The notes beneath the pieces are model-generated. The model had not been told where the DNA came from and searched no databases. It was given only the letters and a program-made list of their open reading frames with translations. From positions 1-37,033 of the forward strand of contig JANQFZ010000040.1 of NCBI GenBank assembly GCA_028277605.1: a stretch of DNA of 37,033 nt. Reading direction: 5' to 3'. Positions within the stretch are counted from its first letter, which is position 1; the number at the start of each line of letters is the position of its first letter. Shown here in pieces: positions 24,085-32,474 of this stretch. Position numbers and translations under genes: made by a program. Source of the DNA: Vallitaleaceae bacterium. GTDB taxonomy: Bacteria > Bacillota > Clostridia > Lachnospirales > Vallitaleaceae.

Positions 24085-25519
24085 AGTAAGCTTTTCCCCA
24101 ATAGACCATTTTTTTAGCTGGTTTGCCGCAGCAAACACAGGTATCGGATACGTGTTCCTGATCAAATGGTATGCAGCGAGAGGTTGCACCTGTTTTTTCT
24201 TTTATCGCTTCTTCACAGGCTGGGTCACCACACCACATCGCTTTGACAAAACCTGGATTTTCTTTTAATTGATTTTCCATTTCATCCATAGTAGTCGCTG
24301 TATACGTATGCTCATCTCTATGGTTTTTCGCTTTTTCTAATAGTTCTTGCTGCATGACCTGTAAAACTTGGTTTACCTTTACTTCCAGTTCATCTAATGA
24401 TACAAAGATTTTTTCTCTAGTATCTCTTCTGACAAGAACTGCTTGGTTTTTTTCTATGTCTTTGGGGCCTATTTCAACCCGTAATGGTACCCCTTTCATC
24501 TCATGCTCACTGAATTTCCAGCCTGGACTTTTATCAGAGTCGTCTAAGGTAACTCTTAGCGTTTGACTTAGTTTTTCTTTGAGTTCACCTGCTTTTTCTA
24601 AAACACCTGCTTTTCTTTGCATAATTGGTATAATAGCAATTTGAATAGGTGCTATTGCTGGTGGTAGAACAAGACCGGAATTATCACCATGAACCATAAT
24701 GATACCGCCAATAAGTCGTGTTGATACACCCCAAGAGCTTTGGTGCACATATTTTAGTTTGTTTTCCTTATCTGTATACTGAATACCAAAAGCTTTAGCA
24801 AATCCATCACCAAAATTGTGTGTTGTTCCTGATTGAAGACCTTTTCCATCATGCATTAAGCTTTCAATGGTATAGGTTGCTTTTGCTCCTGCAAACTTCT
24901 CTTTATCTGTTTTCTTTCCTTTAATCATTGGAATCGCTAGTACTTCTTCACAGAAATCTGCATAGAGGTTTAACATATTAATAGTTTCTTCCTCTGCTTC
25001 TTCTGCTGTTGCATGAGCTGTATGACCTTCTTGCCATAAAAACTCTAATGAACGAAGAAAAGGTCTGGTCGTTTTTTCCCATCTTACAACAGAACACCAT
25101 TGGTTATAGAGTTTTGGCAAGTCTCTATAAGACTGAATATCATGTGCATAATGCTCACAGAATAAGGTTTCTGAGGTTGGTCTGACACATAAACGTTCAT
25201 TTAGCTTCTCTTCTCCGCCATGGGTTACCCATGCGACTTCTGGTGCAAAACCTTCAATATGATCCTTTTCTTTTTCTAATAAGCTTTCTGGAATAAACAT
25301 AGGCATATAGACATTTTGATGTCCTGTTTCTTTAAACCTTTGGTCTAATTGTTTTTGTATTAACTCCCAGATAGCGTAACCGTATGGCTTGATGATCATA
25401 CATCCTCTGACACTAGAGTAATCAATTAATTCAGCTTTTTTTACGACATCTGTATACCACTGTGTAAAATCTTCTTCCATAGATGTTATAGCTTCAACTA
25501 ACTTTTTTTCTTTTCCCAT
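24083..25519 (-). CDS. proS: prolyl-tRNA synthetase (short, archaeal/eukaryotic-like type)
   Basis: Class II synthetase charging tRNA-Pro, 478 residues. It lacks the large editing insertion of the bacterial long form. Recognised from [33 protein letters not shown] (motif 2 region), [20 protein letters not shown] and the motif 3 segment [12 protein letters not shown]. The C-terminus has a four-Cys zinc-like cluster (CGDPACEE and later CVCCGKP) and ends in the YWGKAY typical of this type. GTG 25528 opens the frame, but it abuts AAAGGAG, so the ATG at 25519, eight bases past the site, is the better start. A T-box leader controls the gene. Confidence 0.95.
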   Translation of the reverse strand: MGKEKKLVEAITSMEEDFTQWYTDVVKKAELIDYSSVRGCMIIKPYGYAIWELIQKQLDQRFKETGHQNVYMPMFIPESLLEKEKDHIEGFAPEVAWVTHGGEEKLNERLCVRPTSETLFCEHYAHDIQSYRDLPKLYNQWCSVVRWEKTTRPFLRSLEFLWQEGHTAHATAEEAEEETINMLNLYADFCEEVLAIPMIKGKKTDKEKFAGAKATYTIESLMHDGKGLQSGTTHNFGDGFAKAFGIQYTDKENKLKYVHQSSWGVSTRLIGGIIMVHGDNSGLVLPPAIAPIQIAIIPIMQRKAGVLEKAGELKEKLSQTLRVTLDDSDKSPGWKFSEHEMKGVPLRVEIGPKDIEKNQAVLVRRDTREKIFVSLDELEVKVNQVLQVMQQELLEKAKNHRDEHTYTATTMDEMENQLKENPGFVKAMWCGDPACEEAIKEKTGATSRCIPFDQEHVSDTCVCCGKPAKKMVYWGKAY

Positions 25520-25570
25520 AGATTTCACTCCTTTTATTATACGTTAACTAAATCATTTCATTTTCTGTAC

Positions 25571-25812
25571 AAAAAAACTCCTATCCCAAAAGGGACGGAG
25601 TATCCGTGGTACCACCCTAGTTAGCAGTTTACTCAAACTACTCTCTCTGACCTTTATAACGAAAAGGGAACCGCTGTATTTTTATACAGAACTCCGAGAT
25701 AGGTTCAATATGTATTTTATGGAAGTCTTACAGCCTAGGACTTCTTCTCTGCTATAAAATTGACATATCTACTTATTCTCATCATCATTACTTTCTAGTA
25801 TTCTTTTCTTAT
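25571..25812 (-). promoter_or_regulatory. T-box riboswitch leader of proS
   Basis: The conserved T-box sequence AGGGTGGTACCACGG is at 25604-25618 (minus strand). It is followed by a terminator stem (ACTCC-GTCCC against GGGAT-A-GGAGT, 25577-25601) and seven T. Upstream, GAACCTA places a proline codon CCT at 25701-25703 as the likely specifier, matching the downstream gene. Uncharged tRNA-Pro would stabilise the antiterminator. The boundaries are set by the promoter and the terminator. Confidence 0.92.
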
Positions 25813-25819
25813 TATAGTC

Positions 25820-25848
25820 ATTCTAATTAACAACTTTAGTTTTGTCAA
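25820..25848 (-). promoter_or_regulatory. proS promoter
   Basis: On the minus strand TTGACA (25843-25848) and TAGAAT (25820-25825) have a 17-base spacer. It begins five bases past the stop codon of the preceding membrane-protein gene, with no terminator between them. Confidence 0.75.
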
Positions 25849-25853
25849 GGTAA

Positions 25854-26939
25854 TTATACTTTAAATTTTATAAATAAATACCTTATCCATCCAATACAAT
25901 TGATTATGATAAAAGGCATAAAAAACGAGGATACAAGAGAAAATTCTATAGTTATCTGCCCTAAAAGAGGAAAATCATTAATATATATCTTAGAGCAATA
26001 ACATAGTATCACAACAACAAAGCTTACACTAAATGCATATAAAAGCATATTTTGTATGTAATTATTTTTGCTTAGTTTAATAATACAATAGAGTAACCAG
26101 CATAAAATTGCAATAAAACATATAAGAACAAGAATAGAAACATACTTGGGTAAAACTATGGCTGAAGGCATTTTATTGGTAATAACATGGATTAGATTCA
26201 TATTGATGAGTCTATCTGAAATAATGCCAGTAAAGCTTCCTCCTAAAAATAGTATTAGGGCATAAGCCATAACATTAAAAACTACAACCAGACTCGTTGT
26301 GAAGGGAACACGCTGATAGATTAAAAGCCCAACACTCATTAAAAATATTAAACCCCCTAAGTAAACCAGCGTTTTCTGTAACGCGTGAATACCTGAAAGT
26401 TTTTTAAACTTCGAGCTGCTAAAAAACTCCATCACCATTTGTATTAAGAAAACACATAGAATTGTAGCTATTATATTTCTAATAGATGTAAATGTTAGTA
26501 TTTTACCTGATTCAAAGGTAGTAATCATGGATATAACCCATTGTAACAAAGCATAGCTTACAGAAGCTGATAGCATAACTTGAATGTTGTACTCTCTTGC
26601 TTCATTACCATAAATGTATTTTTTGGCTAGATAGAAAGCAAGTATTGGCATAAACAATAGAATAACTAAACCTATTTGAATGGGTGATGTATCAAGCATA
26701 AGCTGGTTAAATAGAGATAGATTAAATACCATATAAGTCATCCGTATAGTTTTACTGATAATTGTTGTTCCACTGGTATTAATGCCGCCATATAAAACTA
26801 AATTGACATATTCATTAGCGGCTATGTTAATAACGATAGCTACAATTAAAGAAACTAAAGTATGAATAACAAAAGCTGTCAAGGAAACCTTAAGACCCGA
26901 TATAATTGAATCCATAATTTCATTTTTCTTCTTTTCCAT
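25854..26939 (-). CDS. polytopic membrane protein, unknown function
   Basis: I do not recognise a family for this 361-residue protein. It has about nine hydrophobic segments, the first at 18-40 after a charged MEKKKNEIMDSI start and the last at about 325-350. Charged loops are short, with KKYIYGNEAREYN near 107 and SSSKFKKLSGIH near 175 as the main cytoplasmic candidates. There are no catalytic or transporter motifs I can name. It is the last gene of a probable operon behind the PspC gene (47-base gap), so an envelope-related role is possible. A TAGGAGTGG site precedes the ATG. Confidence 0.75.
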   Translation of the reverse strand: MEKKKNEIMDSIISGLKVSLTAFVIHTLVSLIVAIVINIAANEYVNLVLYGGINTSGTTIISKTIRMTYMVFNLSLFNQLMLDTSPIQIGLVILLFMPILAFYLAKKYIYGNEAREYNIQVMLSASVSYALLQWVISMITTFESGKILTFTSIRNIIATILCVFLIQMVMEFFSSSKFKKLSGIHALQKTLVYLGGLIFLMSVGLLIYQRVPFTTSLVVVFNVMAYALILFLGGSFTGIISDRLINMNLIHVITNKMPSAIVLPKYVSILVLICFIAILCWLLYCIIKLSKNNYIQNMLLYAFSVSFVVVILCYCSKIYINDFPLLGQITIEFSLVSSFFMPFIIINCIGWIRYLFIKFKV

Positions 26940-26986
26940 ATTTCCACTCCTAAAGCATTAAACATTGACTTACCTAATATATACAC

Positions 26987-27172
26987 TTAGGCCTCTCTAG
27001 ATGGTACAATAAGAGCTAATAGCAGATATATCCATACACCTAGAAATCCAAACAAAGTACTTACCGCAAATATAATTCTAATAATAGTAGCATCAATAGC
27101 CACATATTCTGCTATCCCACCACAAATACCAAGGATTTTCACGTCGGTATTTGAACGGTATAATTTCTTCAT
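26987..27172 (-). CDS. PspC-domain membrane protein
   Basis: Small PspC-domain protein of 61 residues. The diagnostic segment is KILGICGGIAEYVAIDATIIR, followed by a single long hydrophobic stretch (IIFAVSTLFGFLGVWIYLLLALIV). In proteobacteria PspC takes part in the phage-shock envelope stress response; stand-alone PspC proteins in Firmicutes are mostly uncharacterised. The frame opens at GTG 27181, but that GTG is inside the ribosome binding site GGGGTGAG, so I start at ATG 27172. It lies 20 bases after the HAD-like gene. Confidence 0.88.
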   Translation of the reverse strand: MKKLYRSNTDVKILGICGGIAEYVAIDATIIRIIFAVSTLFGFLGVWIYLLLALIVPSREA

Positions 27173-27192
27173 AAAACTCACCCCTTTAAAAA

Positions 27193-27885
27193 TTAATCTA
27201 ATGTTTCTAGCAGTTTTTTCAAGGTGACTTGTGTAGATTCATTTTTATTATTTGATTGTGTGGTATGGATTTGCAATCCATTTAAACCCAAGTTCTTAAC
27301 ACTGTTGATGTCTGGACTATGATTGCTTATCACTAATGTATATTTAGGATTTAAATCATACTCTTCTATAAATTTTTTGTAAAATTTTGGATCTGGTGCA
27401 CAATATCCAAAATCTGAAGAGAAATACAATCGATCACCAAGATATTTTTTTATTGAAACAAGCTTAATTTCAGGTACTGCAAAGGCTCTTTGCGCATTTG
27501 CTAATAGATAGATATTCTTTTTATTCTTCTTTAAAGCTTCTAGAACTTCTAATACATCATCGCACCGCTTAATATGTTCTGTAGATAATAAGCGGAAGGT
27601 TCTCGCAGTATGAGTGATAACTTTATTTTTGGGCTTGATTTTTTTATCTTTATAAAGCTTATAGAATACATTTTCAATATCTACTTCTGGGTACTCCGAC
27701 TTTGTATTCATTTTAAAATATCTAAGTTGAGCTTTAGAAAATTTTTCTTTTAATTCTTCAGGGGTATAATAAGCTTCATAATAGCCATAAAGCATTGCCA
27801 TTTTACTCCATAGCTGATCTTTTTCTTCGTTGGTTGCTATATCGATAAGTGTTCCATAAAGATTAAATATATAGTGTTTATACAT
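27193..27885 (-). CDS. HAD-like protein with Asn at the nucleophile position
   Basis: This 230-residue protein has haloacid-dehalogenase-fold features: motif I at residues 6-13 (IFNLYGTL), a helical cap (about 20-90), motif II near residue 130 (YLLANAQ) and the motif III lysine region (SIKKYLGD). In active members motif I reads FDLYGTL with Asp as the phosphoryl-accepting nucleophile. Here residue 8 is Asn (codon AAT), and the acidic motif IV is also weak (SNHSPDINSV). The protein may be catalytically dead or altered, perhaps a regulator or binding protein. It sits within the putative operon with 20-22-base gaps on both sides. GGAGGCAATT precedes the ATG. Confidence 0.82.
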   Translation of the reverse strand: MYKHYIFNLYGTLIDIATNEEKDQLWSKMAMLYGYYEAYYTPEELKEKFSKAQLRYFKMNTKSEYPEVDIENVFYKLYKDKKIKPKNKVITHTARTFRLLSTEHIKRCDDVLEVLEALKKNKKNIYLLANAQRAFAVPEIKLVSIKKYLGDRLYFSSDFGYCAPDPKFYKKFIEEYDLNPKYTLVISNHSPDINSVKNLGLNGLQIHTTQSNNKNESTQVTLKKLLETLD

Positions 27886-27907
27886 AATTGCCTCCTACAG
27901 CTTATGC

Positions 27908-29122
27908 TTATTTTTCTTTTTTAAATGGAATCAATTCAATTTTTCTAACTTGTTTTCTTTTATTTGCCCATCGTAAAATAAATATCTGCACAATACCTGC
28001 TAATGGTATGGATAAAATCATACCGAGCAGTCCAAAAAATTTACCAAAAACAAATATAGCAAGGAGAATAAATACTGGGTGCATACCAACACTCTTCCCT
28101 TGAATTCTTGGGCTTACAAAAATATAATAAATTTGTTGTACGATTACAATGTAGGCACCTATAAATACCGCATCCTGCCATCCATCTCTTCCCAAGGCTA
28201 TAATAACAGCAGGGACTATTCCAATCCAAGTACCGATATATGGTATGATATTAGTATAACCTGCAAAAGTTCCTACTATAAAGGAATAGTCAAAGCCAAT
28301 AACCACCAACGATATAACGGTAACAAAACTAAGCAGCGTTAGATCGATTATCTTTCCTCTTAAAAAACTTAATAAAACAGCATTAATTTTTTCCATAATT
28401 TCGTTAAAGGATGATCTTCTTTTTTCATTTAAGGTTAGTCGTAAGATATTTTCTACAAGATTATAAAAATACTCTCGATTTAAAATGAAGTTAAAGGCAA
28501 ATACAAATCCAAAAGTAATATCTATAAAATATCTACCAAAAGTTGCAATACTAGAAGTTATACCAGTTAGGACAGATTGGATGCTGTGCGTAATATCTTC
28601 TGTAAATTCTGTTAAAACATTAAGTATATTGGTTGGCAGTCCAAAATTCATCAAAATATCTTCAATGTTAGATATTTCTAAGGTATATTGCTTAGCTAAA
28701 GATGAAATACTATCAAAAAGCTTATTAAACTCAAAATCATTAACACTCCCGTTAATCATGATAAAGACACTATAACCTAAGAAAAATATGATGCCAATAA
28801 TAACAACTAATGTAAGTATAAGACTTATAATTCTTATTCTTTTTTGACGTCGCCGTTCTATAGCTCTAGACCATTTCTTACTTAATCTAATTCTGCCAAA
28901 TATTCTTTCAAAATACTTCACTATAGGCATTAATAAATAAGCAATGACTATCCCCCATAAAAATGGTGAAAAAACCTTGACAACAAAAGAAAAAGCTGAT
29001 TTTACATTATCTACAGCAACGACAAAATTATCTAGCAAAAGATAAATTAAATAAATAATAACAAACCCTAGTGTTATATATTTAATTTTTTTCATGTAGC
29101 CATGATCCAGCTTTAACTTCAT
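27908..29122 (-). CDS. AI-2E family transporter
   Basis: Membrane protein of 404 residues in the AI-2E (PerM/YdiK/TqsA) family. Eight or so transmembrane helices are visible, with the family-typical YTNIIPYIGTWIGIVPAVII segment near 280 and SVGMHPVFILLAIFVFGKFFG near 340. Between is a long, partly amphipathic region (about 120-200). Members export small molecules or ions; named substrates (autoinducer-2, Na+/H+) vary, so no substrate is assigned. It follows the response regulator by 91 bases and precedes the HAD-like gene by 22. AAGGAG lies nine bases before the ATG. Confidence 0.9.
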   Translation of the reverse strand: MKLKLDHGYMKKIKYITLGFVIIYLIYLLLDNFVVAVDNVKSAFSFVVKVFSPFLWGIVIAYLLMPIVKYFERIFGRIRLSKKWSRAIERRRQKRIRIISLILTLVVIIGIIFFLGYSVFIMINGSVNDFEFNKLFDSISSLAKQYTLEISNIEDILMNFGLPTNILNVLTEFTEDITHSIQSVLTGITSSIATFGRYFIDITFGFVFAFNFILNREYFYNLVENILRLTLNEKRRSSFNEIMEKINAVLLSFLRGKIIDLTLLSFVTVISLVVIGFDYSFIVGTFAGYTNIIPYIGTWIGIVPAVIIALGRDGWQDAVFIGAYIVIVQQIYYIFVSPRIQGKSVGMHPVFILLAIFVFGKFFGLLGMILSIPLAGIVQIFILRWANKRKQVRKIELIPFKKEK

Positions 29123-29213
29123 AGATTTAGCTCCTTAAATTTTAATGTCCCTAGCAGTTCGCCAAAATCAGGCACATATCTTATTATAAGTATCTCACAA
29201 CAACTATTTTTGC

Positions 29214-29906
29214 TCAAGTAAAAATGTCATTTTTTCTATCAATTTTTTCAATTTTGAAGGTATATCCCACTCTAAAGATAGTCTGTATGTATTTTGATTT
29301 ATCTTTTAGTTTTTTTCTAATGTTCTTTATAACTGTATCAACAACTCTGTAGTCTCCAATATAATCATAGCCCCATACTGTATTTAATATATTTTCTCTC
29401 GTTAATACATCTCCCTCATTCTCAACAAGATACGTTAATAAAGCAAATTCTTTTCTTTGAAAATTCAACTGCTTGTTATCTATTCTTATGGTGTAAGCAT
29501 TTTTATTAATACGTATTCCTTTACATTCAATAACATTATCATTGTTCCTTTGCATCATAAGTTTTTCTAATGTACAAGTACATTTAAGAAGACATGTATC
29601 CATATCTATCGGCTTAATAAGATAGTCATCATAACTACACCTATAGTAGTTCATTTCATCTTGATAATCGGCAAGTAATATAATAGCTGTATGAGGCTTG
29701 TACTTAAATTTGTTGCAGCAAGCTAAACAATCAGTCTTTATAATAGCCATATCCAAAAGAATCAGGTCTACCGTGTGTAAAGCAAAAAGTTCTAACCCTT
29801 CTTTGGTATTATCTGTATTCTTGACATTATAGCCACTTTCTGTTAATACTTCTACTAATTGTTCTCTTAGAGCATCCTCTTGAACTATAACCAATATATT
29901 TTTCAT
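29214..29906 (-). CDS. OmpR/PhoB-type response regulator
   Basis: Two-domain response regulator of 230 residues. The receiver domain (1-120) carries Glu10/Asp11, the phosphorylatable Asp52 (LILLDMA) and Lys98 (YLIKPID). The winged-helix DNA-binding domain (about 130-222) has FQRKEFALLTYLVENEGDVLTRENILNTVWGYD and the RVVDTVIKNIRKKL recognition helix, ending in FRVGYTF. No histidine kinase gene is in the window, so it is an orphan here. Position suggests it heads, or controls, the following four-gene envelope cluster. The leader contains two perfect or near-perfect inverted repeats (29961-30011). GGAGGTG precedes the ATG. Confidence 0.93.
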   Translation of the reverse strand: MKNILVIVQEDALREQLVEVLTESGYNVKNTDNTKEGLELFALHTVDLILLDMAIIKTDCLACCNKFKYKPHTAIILLADYQDEMNYYRCSYDDYLIKPIDMDTCLLKCTCTLEKLMMQRNNDNVIECKGIRINKNAYTIRIDNKQLNFQRKEFALLTYLVENEGDVLTRENILNTVWGYDYIGDYRVVDTVIKNIRKKLKDKSKYIQTIFRVGYTFKIEKIDRKNDIFT

Positions 29907-29960
29907 TTATACACCTCCACATCTATGACCTTCCGTATTACTTAATAGGATTGCCACTCG

Positions 29961-30011
29961 CCAAATAAAATAACCCTCATCATTTTATTGGATAGGGATG
30001 ATATCCCTATC
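29961..30011. promoter_or_regulatory. two inverted repeats upstream of response regulator
   Basis: GATAGGGAT-GAT-ATCCCTATC (29991-30011) has perfect nine-base arms. Directly beside it CCAAATAAAAT and ATTTTATTGG pair imperfectly across ten bases (29961-29991). They lie 55-105 bases before the regulator ATG and 160 bases past the ABC-F stop. They could be a terminator for the ABC-F gene (but with no T-run) or an operator. Confidence 0.45.
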
Positions 30012-30172
30012 TTAATTATTGATTGCCTTAGTACTATTATAAAAAATACAACGCATTTTTTCTACCTTTTTCTACATAATTTTCAGCTTGAAGACAATAA
30101 TGACTATTAACTTTAATTAATCACAATTGCTCACCCTCTATATATCGACCTTTGATGGTTTTCTTTATATTA

Positions 30173-32095
30173 TTAAGATTTATTTGCATCCATTTCTTTT
30201 TGTAAGGCTTCCCAAATTGCAAGTGCTTTTTCTAACTTTGACTGATTTAGATTGACTTGATTGGACAGTTCATGAAGTCTGTGAGCATCTGTAGTATGTG
30301 TTAACATTTCATTTTTCAAATTTTTTATTTCATTTTCTAACACATCAATTTCTTTTTCACATGCTTCTACCTGATAATAATAAGATTGCAGCTTTTTGGG
30401 CTTTTCTTTACTGCTCTTCTTTAGGTTTTTCTTACTCATTTTTGGTTCTTTCTTCTTAATAACTGAGGAATTAATAGTTTTGCTTTTTTCATTTTTAAAA
30501 TATTCATAATCCCCCTTATAAATTATAAGGTTTTTATCTTCGATTTCAATTATTTTAGAAGCTATTTTATTGATAAAATACCGATCATGAGAAACGAAAA
30601 CTATGGTTCCTTTGTAATCTAATAAAGTTTCTTCTAATATTTCTCTTGAATCAATATCTAAATGATTGGTTGGCTCATCAAGTATTAGGACATTTACTTT
30701 TTCATATAGAAGCATGCACAGTTTAAGCCGACTTTTTTCTCCGCCAGATAATACCTTAATTTTTTTAAAACTATCATCCCCTACAAAAAGGACTTTTGCT
30801 AGAGCCTTTCTAGCCTCTCCTATGTTAATTGAATAGGTTTTAGAAAACAGTTCTAAGATAGATACTTCCTCATTATCAAAAACTATTTCTTGAGGGAGAT
30901 AGCCTATTTTCACACGACTTCCTAACTTTACTGTACCATTATCAGGCTGTATCTCATTCATTATAATTTTTAAAAGTGTCGTCTTACCAGCACCATTAGC
31001 CCCTAGAATTCCAGCACAATCTTGAAAATAGAGCTTTAGATCAACATTGAGTAATAATTCTAAGTTTGGATAACTATGACTGATTCCCTCTAAAATAATG
31101 ACTTCATTACCAGAGCGTTCTGAGGAAGTAGACATTTTAATCTTAGGTTTTTCTAATACGGGTTTTTCATTACGACTCATTTTAGATAACCTTTTTTCTA
31201 GTTCCTTTGCTCTTTTGAACATCTTTTCACTGTCTCTCATGGTTCCCCATATCCTGAATCGTTTAATCTGCTCTTCCATTCTTTTAATCTTTTTTTGCTG
31301 AGCTTTATAATGCTTCATAGCTTCTAAGAATCTTCTCTCTTTTTCAACCAAATAATAGCTATAATTACCATAATAAGTCTCAACACCATCCTCATCGAGT
31401 TCAATTAACTTCGTAATCACACGATCTAAAAAATATCGATCATGGGATATAATTATCACTGCACCTTTATACTCCTTTAAATAAGCTTCGAGCCATTCTA
31501 TAGATGCTAAATCTAGATGGTTAGATGGTTCATCGAGAAGCAAAATATCAGGCTGTTCAAGCAATATTTTACCTAGTAATATTTTTGACTTTTGACCTCC
31601 ACTCAGTTGGTTGAATAACTTAGCTTTCATGTTCTCAGGAATGTTAATACCTTCCGTTATTTTACTGATTTTTTGTTCTATATCATAACCGCCCAGCCTT
31701 TCAAACTCTTGTTGGAGTTTCCCATAGGCTTTCATAAGACGATCTAAGTCTTCAGATGAGGTTCCAGATTTCTCTAGTTTGATCTCAATCTCTATCATTC
31801 GTTCTTTAATTTCTTTTATTTTGTCAAAAGCTGACATTAAAACATCCATAACTGTTGTTTCATCTTTAAAAACTGGCAATTGGGCTAAGTAGCCAATAAT
31901 AGCTTCTTTTCTTTTATAGATTTCTCCTTGATACGTTTCTGTTCCCATTAATATTTTCATTAGGGTTGTTTTACCCGTTCCGTTTCTTCCTATTAGACCA
32001 ATGCGTTCATTGGTTTTTAAGTCAAATGTAACGTTTTGAAATAGCTTATGAGCCCCATAATACTTTACTAAATTTTTAACACCTAATTCTATCAT
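30173..32095 (-). CDS. ABC-F translation factor (Uup/YdiF type)
   Basis: Cytosolic ABC-F ATPase of 640 residues, without membrane domains. ABC domain 1 has Walker A GRNGTGKTT (about 37), signature LSGGQKSK and Walker B LLLDEPSNHLD. A charged linker (about 240-320; RFLEAMKHYKAQQKKIKRM) is the ribosome-contacting P-site motif region. ABC domain 2 has GANGAGKTT, LSGGEKSRL and LILDEPTNHLD. A C-terminal coiled coil (about 560-635) resembles Uup and YdiF. Such proteins bind the ribosomal E site and rescue stalled or antibiotic-bound ribosomes. The leader contains an upstream ORF and a terminator, so expression probably senses translation. GGAGGACACGCTA precedes the ATG. Confidence 0.93.
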   Translation of the reverse strand: MIELGVKNLVKYYGAHKLFQNVTFDLKTNERIGLIGRNGTGKTTLMKILMGTETYQGEIYKRKEAIIGYLAQLPVFKDETTVMDVLMSAFDKIKEIKERMIEIEIKLEKSGTSSEDLDRLMKAYGKLQQEFERLGGYDIEQKISKITEGINIPENMKAKLFNQLSGGQKSKILLGKILLEQPDILLLDEPSNHLDLASIEWLEAYLKEYKGAVIIISHDRYFLDRVITKLIELDEDGVETYYGNYSYYLVEKERRFLEAMKHYKAQQKKIKRMEEQIKRFRIWGTMRDSEKMFKRAKELEKRLSKMSRNEKPVLEKPKIKMSTSSERSGNEVIILEGISHSYPNLELLLNVDLKLYFQDCAGILGANGAGKTTLLKIIMNEIQPDNGTVKLGSRVKIGYLPQEIVFDNEEVSILELFSKTYSINIGEARKALAKVLFVGDDSFKKIKVLSGGEKSRLKLCMLLYEKVNVLILDEPTNHLDIDSREILEETLLDYKGTIVFVSHDRYFINKIASKIIEIEDKNLIIYKGDYEYFKNEKSKTINSSVIKKKEPKMSKKNLKKSSKEKPKKLQSYYYQVEACEKEIDVLENEIKNLKNEMLTHTTDAHRLHELSNQVNLNQSKLEKALAIWEALQKEMDANKS

Positions 32096-32158
32096 TAGCG
32101 TGTCCTCCTAACTTGGTAGTTTTGAAATTAGATAAGGGTATACTGTGTTTTTGCGCAC

Positions 32159-32186
32159 AAAAAAACCTAGACCATATTAGCCTAGG
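32159..32186 (-). terminator. leader terminator (attenuator) before ABC-F gene
   Basis: On the minus strand CCTAG pairs with CTAGG around an 11-base loop, with AAAA before and seven T after that extend the stem past one mismatch. It lies between the upstream ORF and the ABC-F ATG, so it would stop transcription before the gene unless prevented. The loop base run CTAATAT is complementary to ATATTAG inside the last codons of the upstream ORF (32251-32257). Confidence 0.65.
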
Positions 32187-32231
32187 ATTTTACAACCATC
32201 TTTAATAATTAAATGGTATTTATATGCTTCT

Positions 32232-32369
32232 TTAAGTTATCCTTATATGCCTAATATTGTACAACTCAAACACTGGTGCTTTATTAAATTTGGACAGATC
32301 TCTCCCGTAGGTATAAGAAATTGCTGTTATATTTCTTTTGAAATCGATCCACATTTGAGTTGCGTTCAT
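32232..32369 (-). CDS. 45-residue upstream ORF in ABC-F leader
   Basis: A complete small ORF from ATG (32367-32369) to TAA, with AGGTG six bases before the ATG. The peptide starts MNATQMWIDFKRNITAISYT and ends NIRHIRIT. It is not a family I can name with confidence. Context suggests a leader peptide whose translation governs the terminator 46 bases further on, as in known ribosome-mediated attenuation of ABC-F resistance genes. At 45 codons it is longer than typical leader peptides, so a small functional protein or a remnant of a longer gene is an alternative. Confidence 0.55.
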   Translation of the reverse strand: MNATQMWIDFKRNITAISYTYGRDLSKFNKAPVFELYNIRHIRIT

Positions 32370-32404
32370 TTTCTTCACCTTTCAAAACCTTTTTTTATAC
32401 AATA

Positions 32405-32434
32405 ATAGTAACAAAAATAGACGTTACTTGTCAA
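32405..32434 (-). promoter_or_regulatory. promoter of ABC-F leader
   Basis: On the minus strand TTGACA (32429-32434) and TACTAT (32405-32410) have an 18-base spacer. Expected start near 32398 gives a leader of about 300 bases before the ABC-F gene, with the upstream ORF about 29 bases in. Confidence 0.65.
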
Positions 32435-32474
32435 TGAATTTTAATATCTTGTTTTTACCATTTTAACTTCAATA

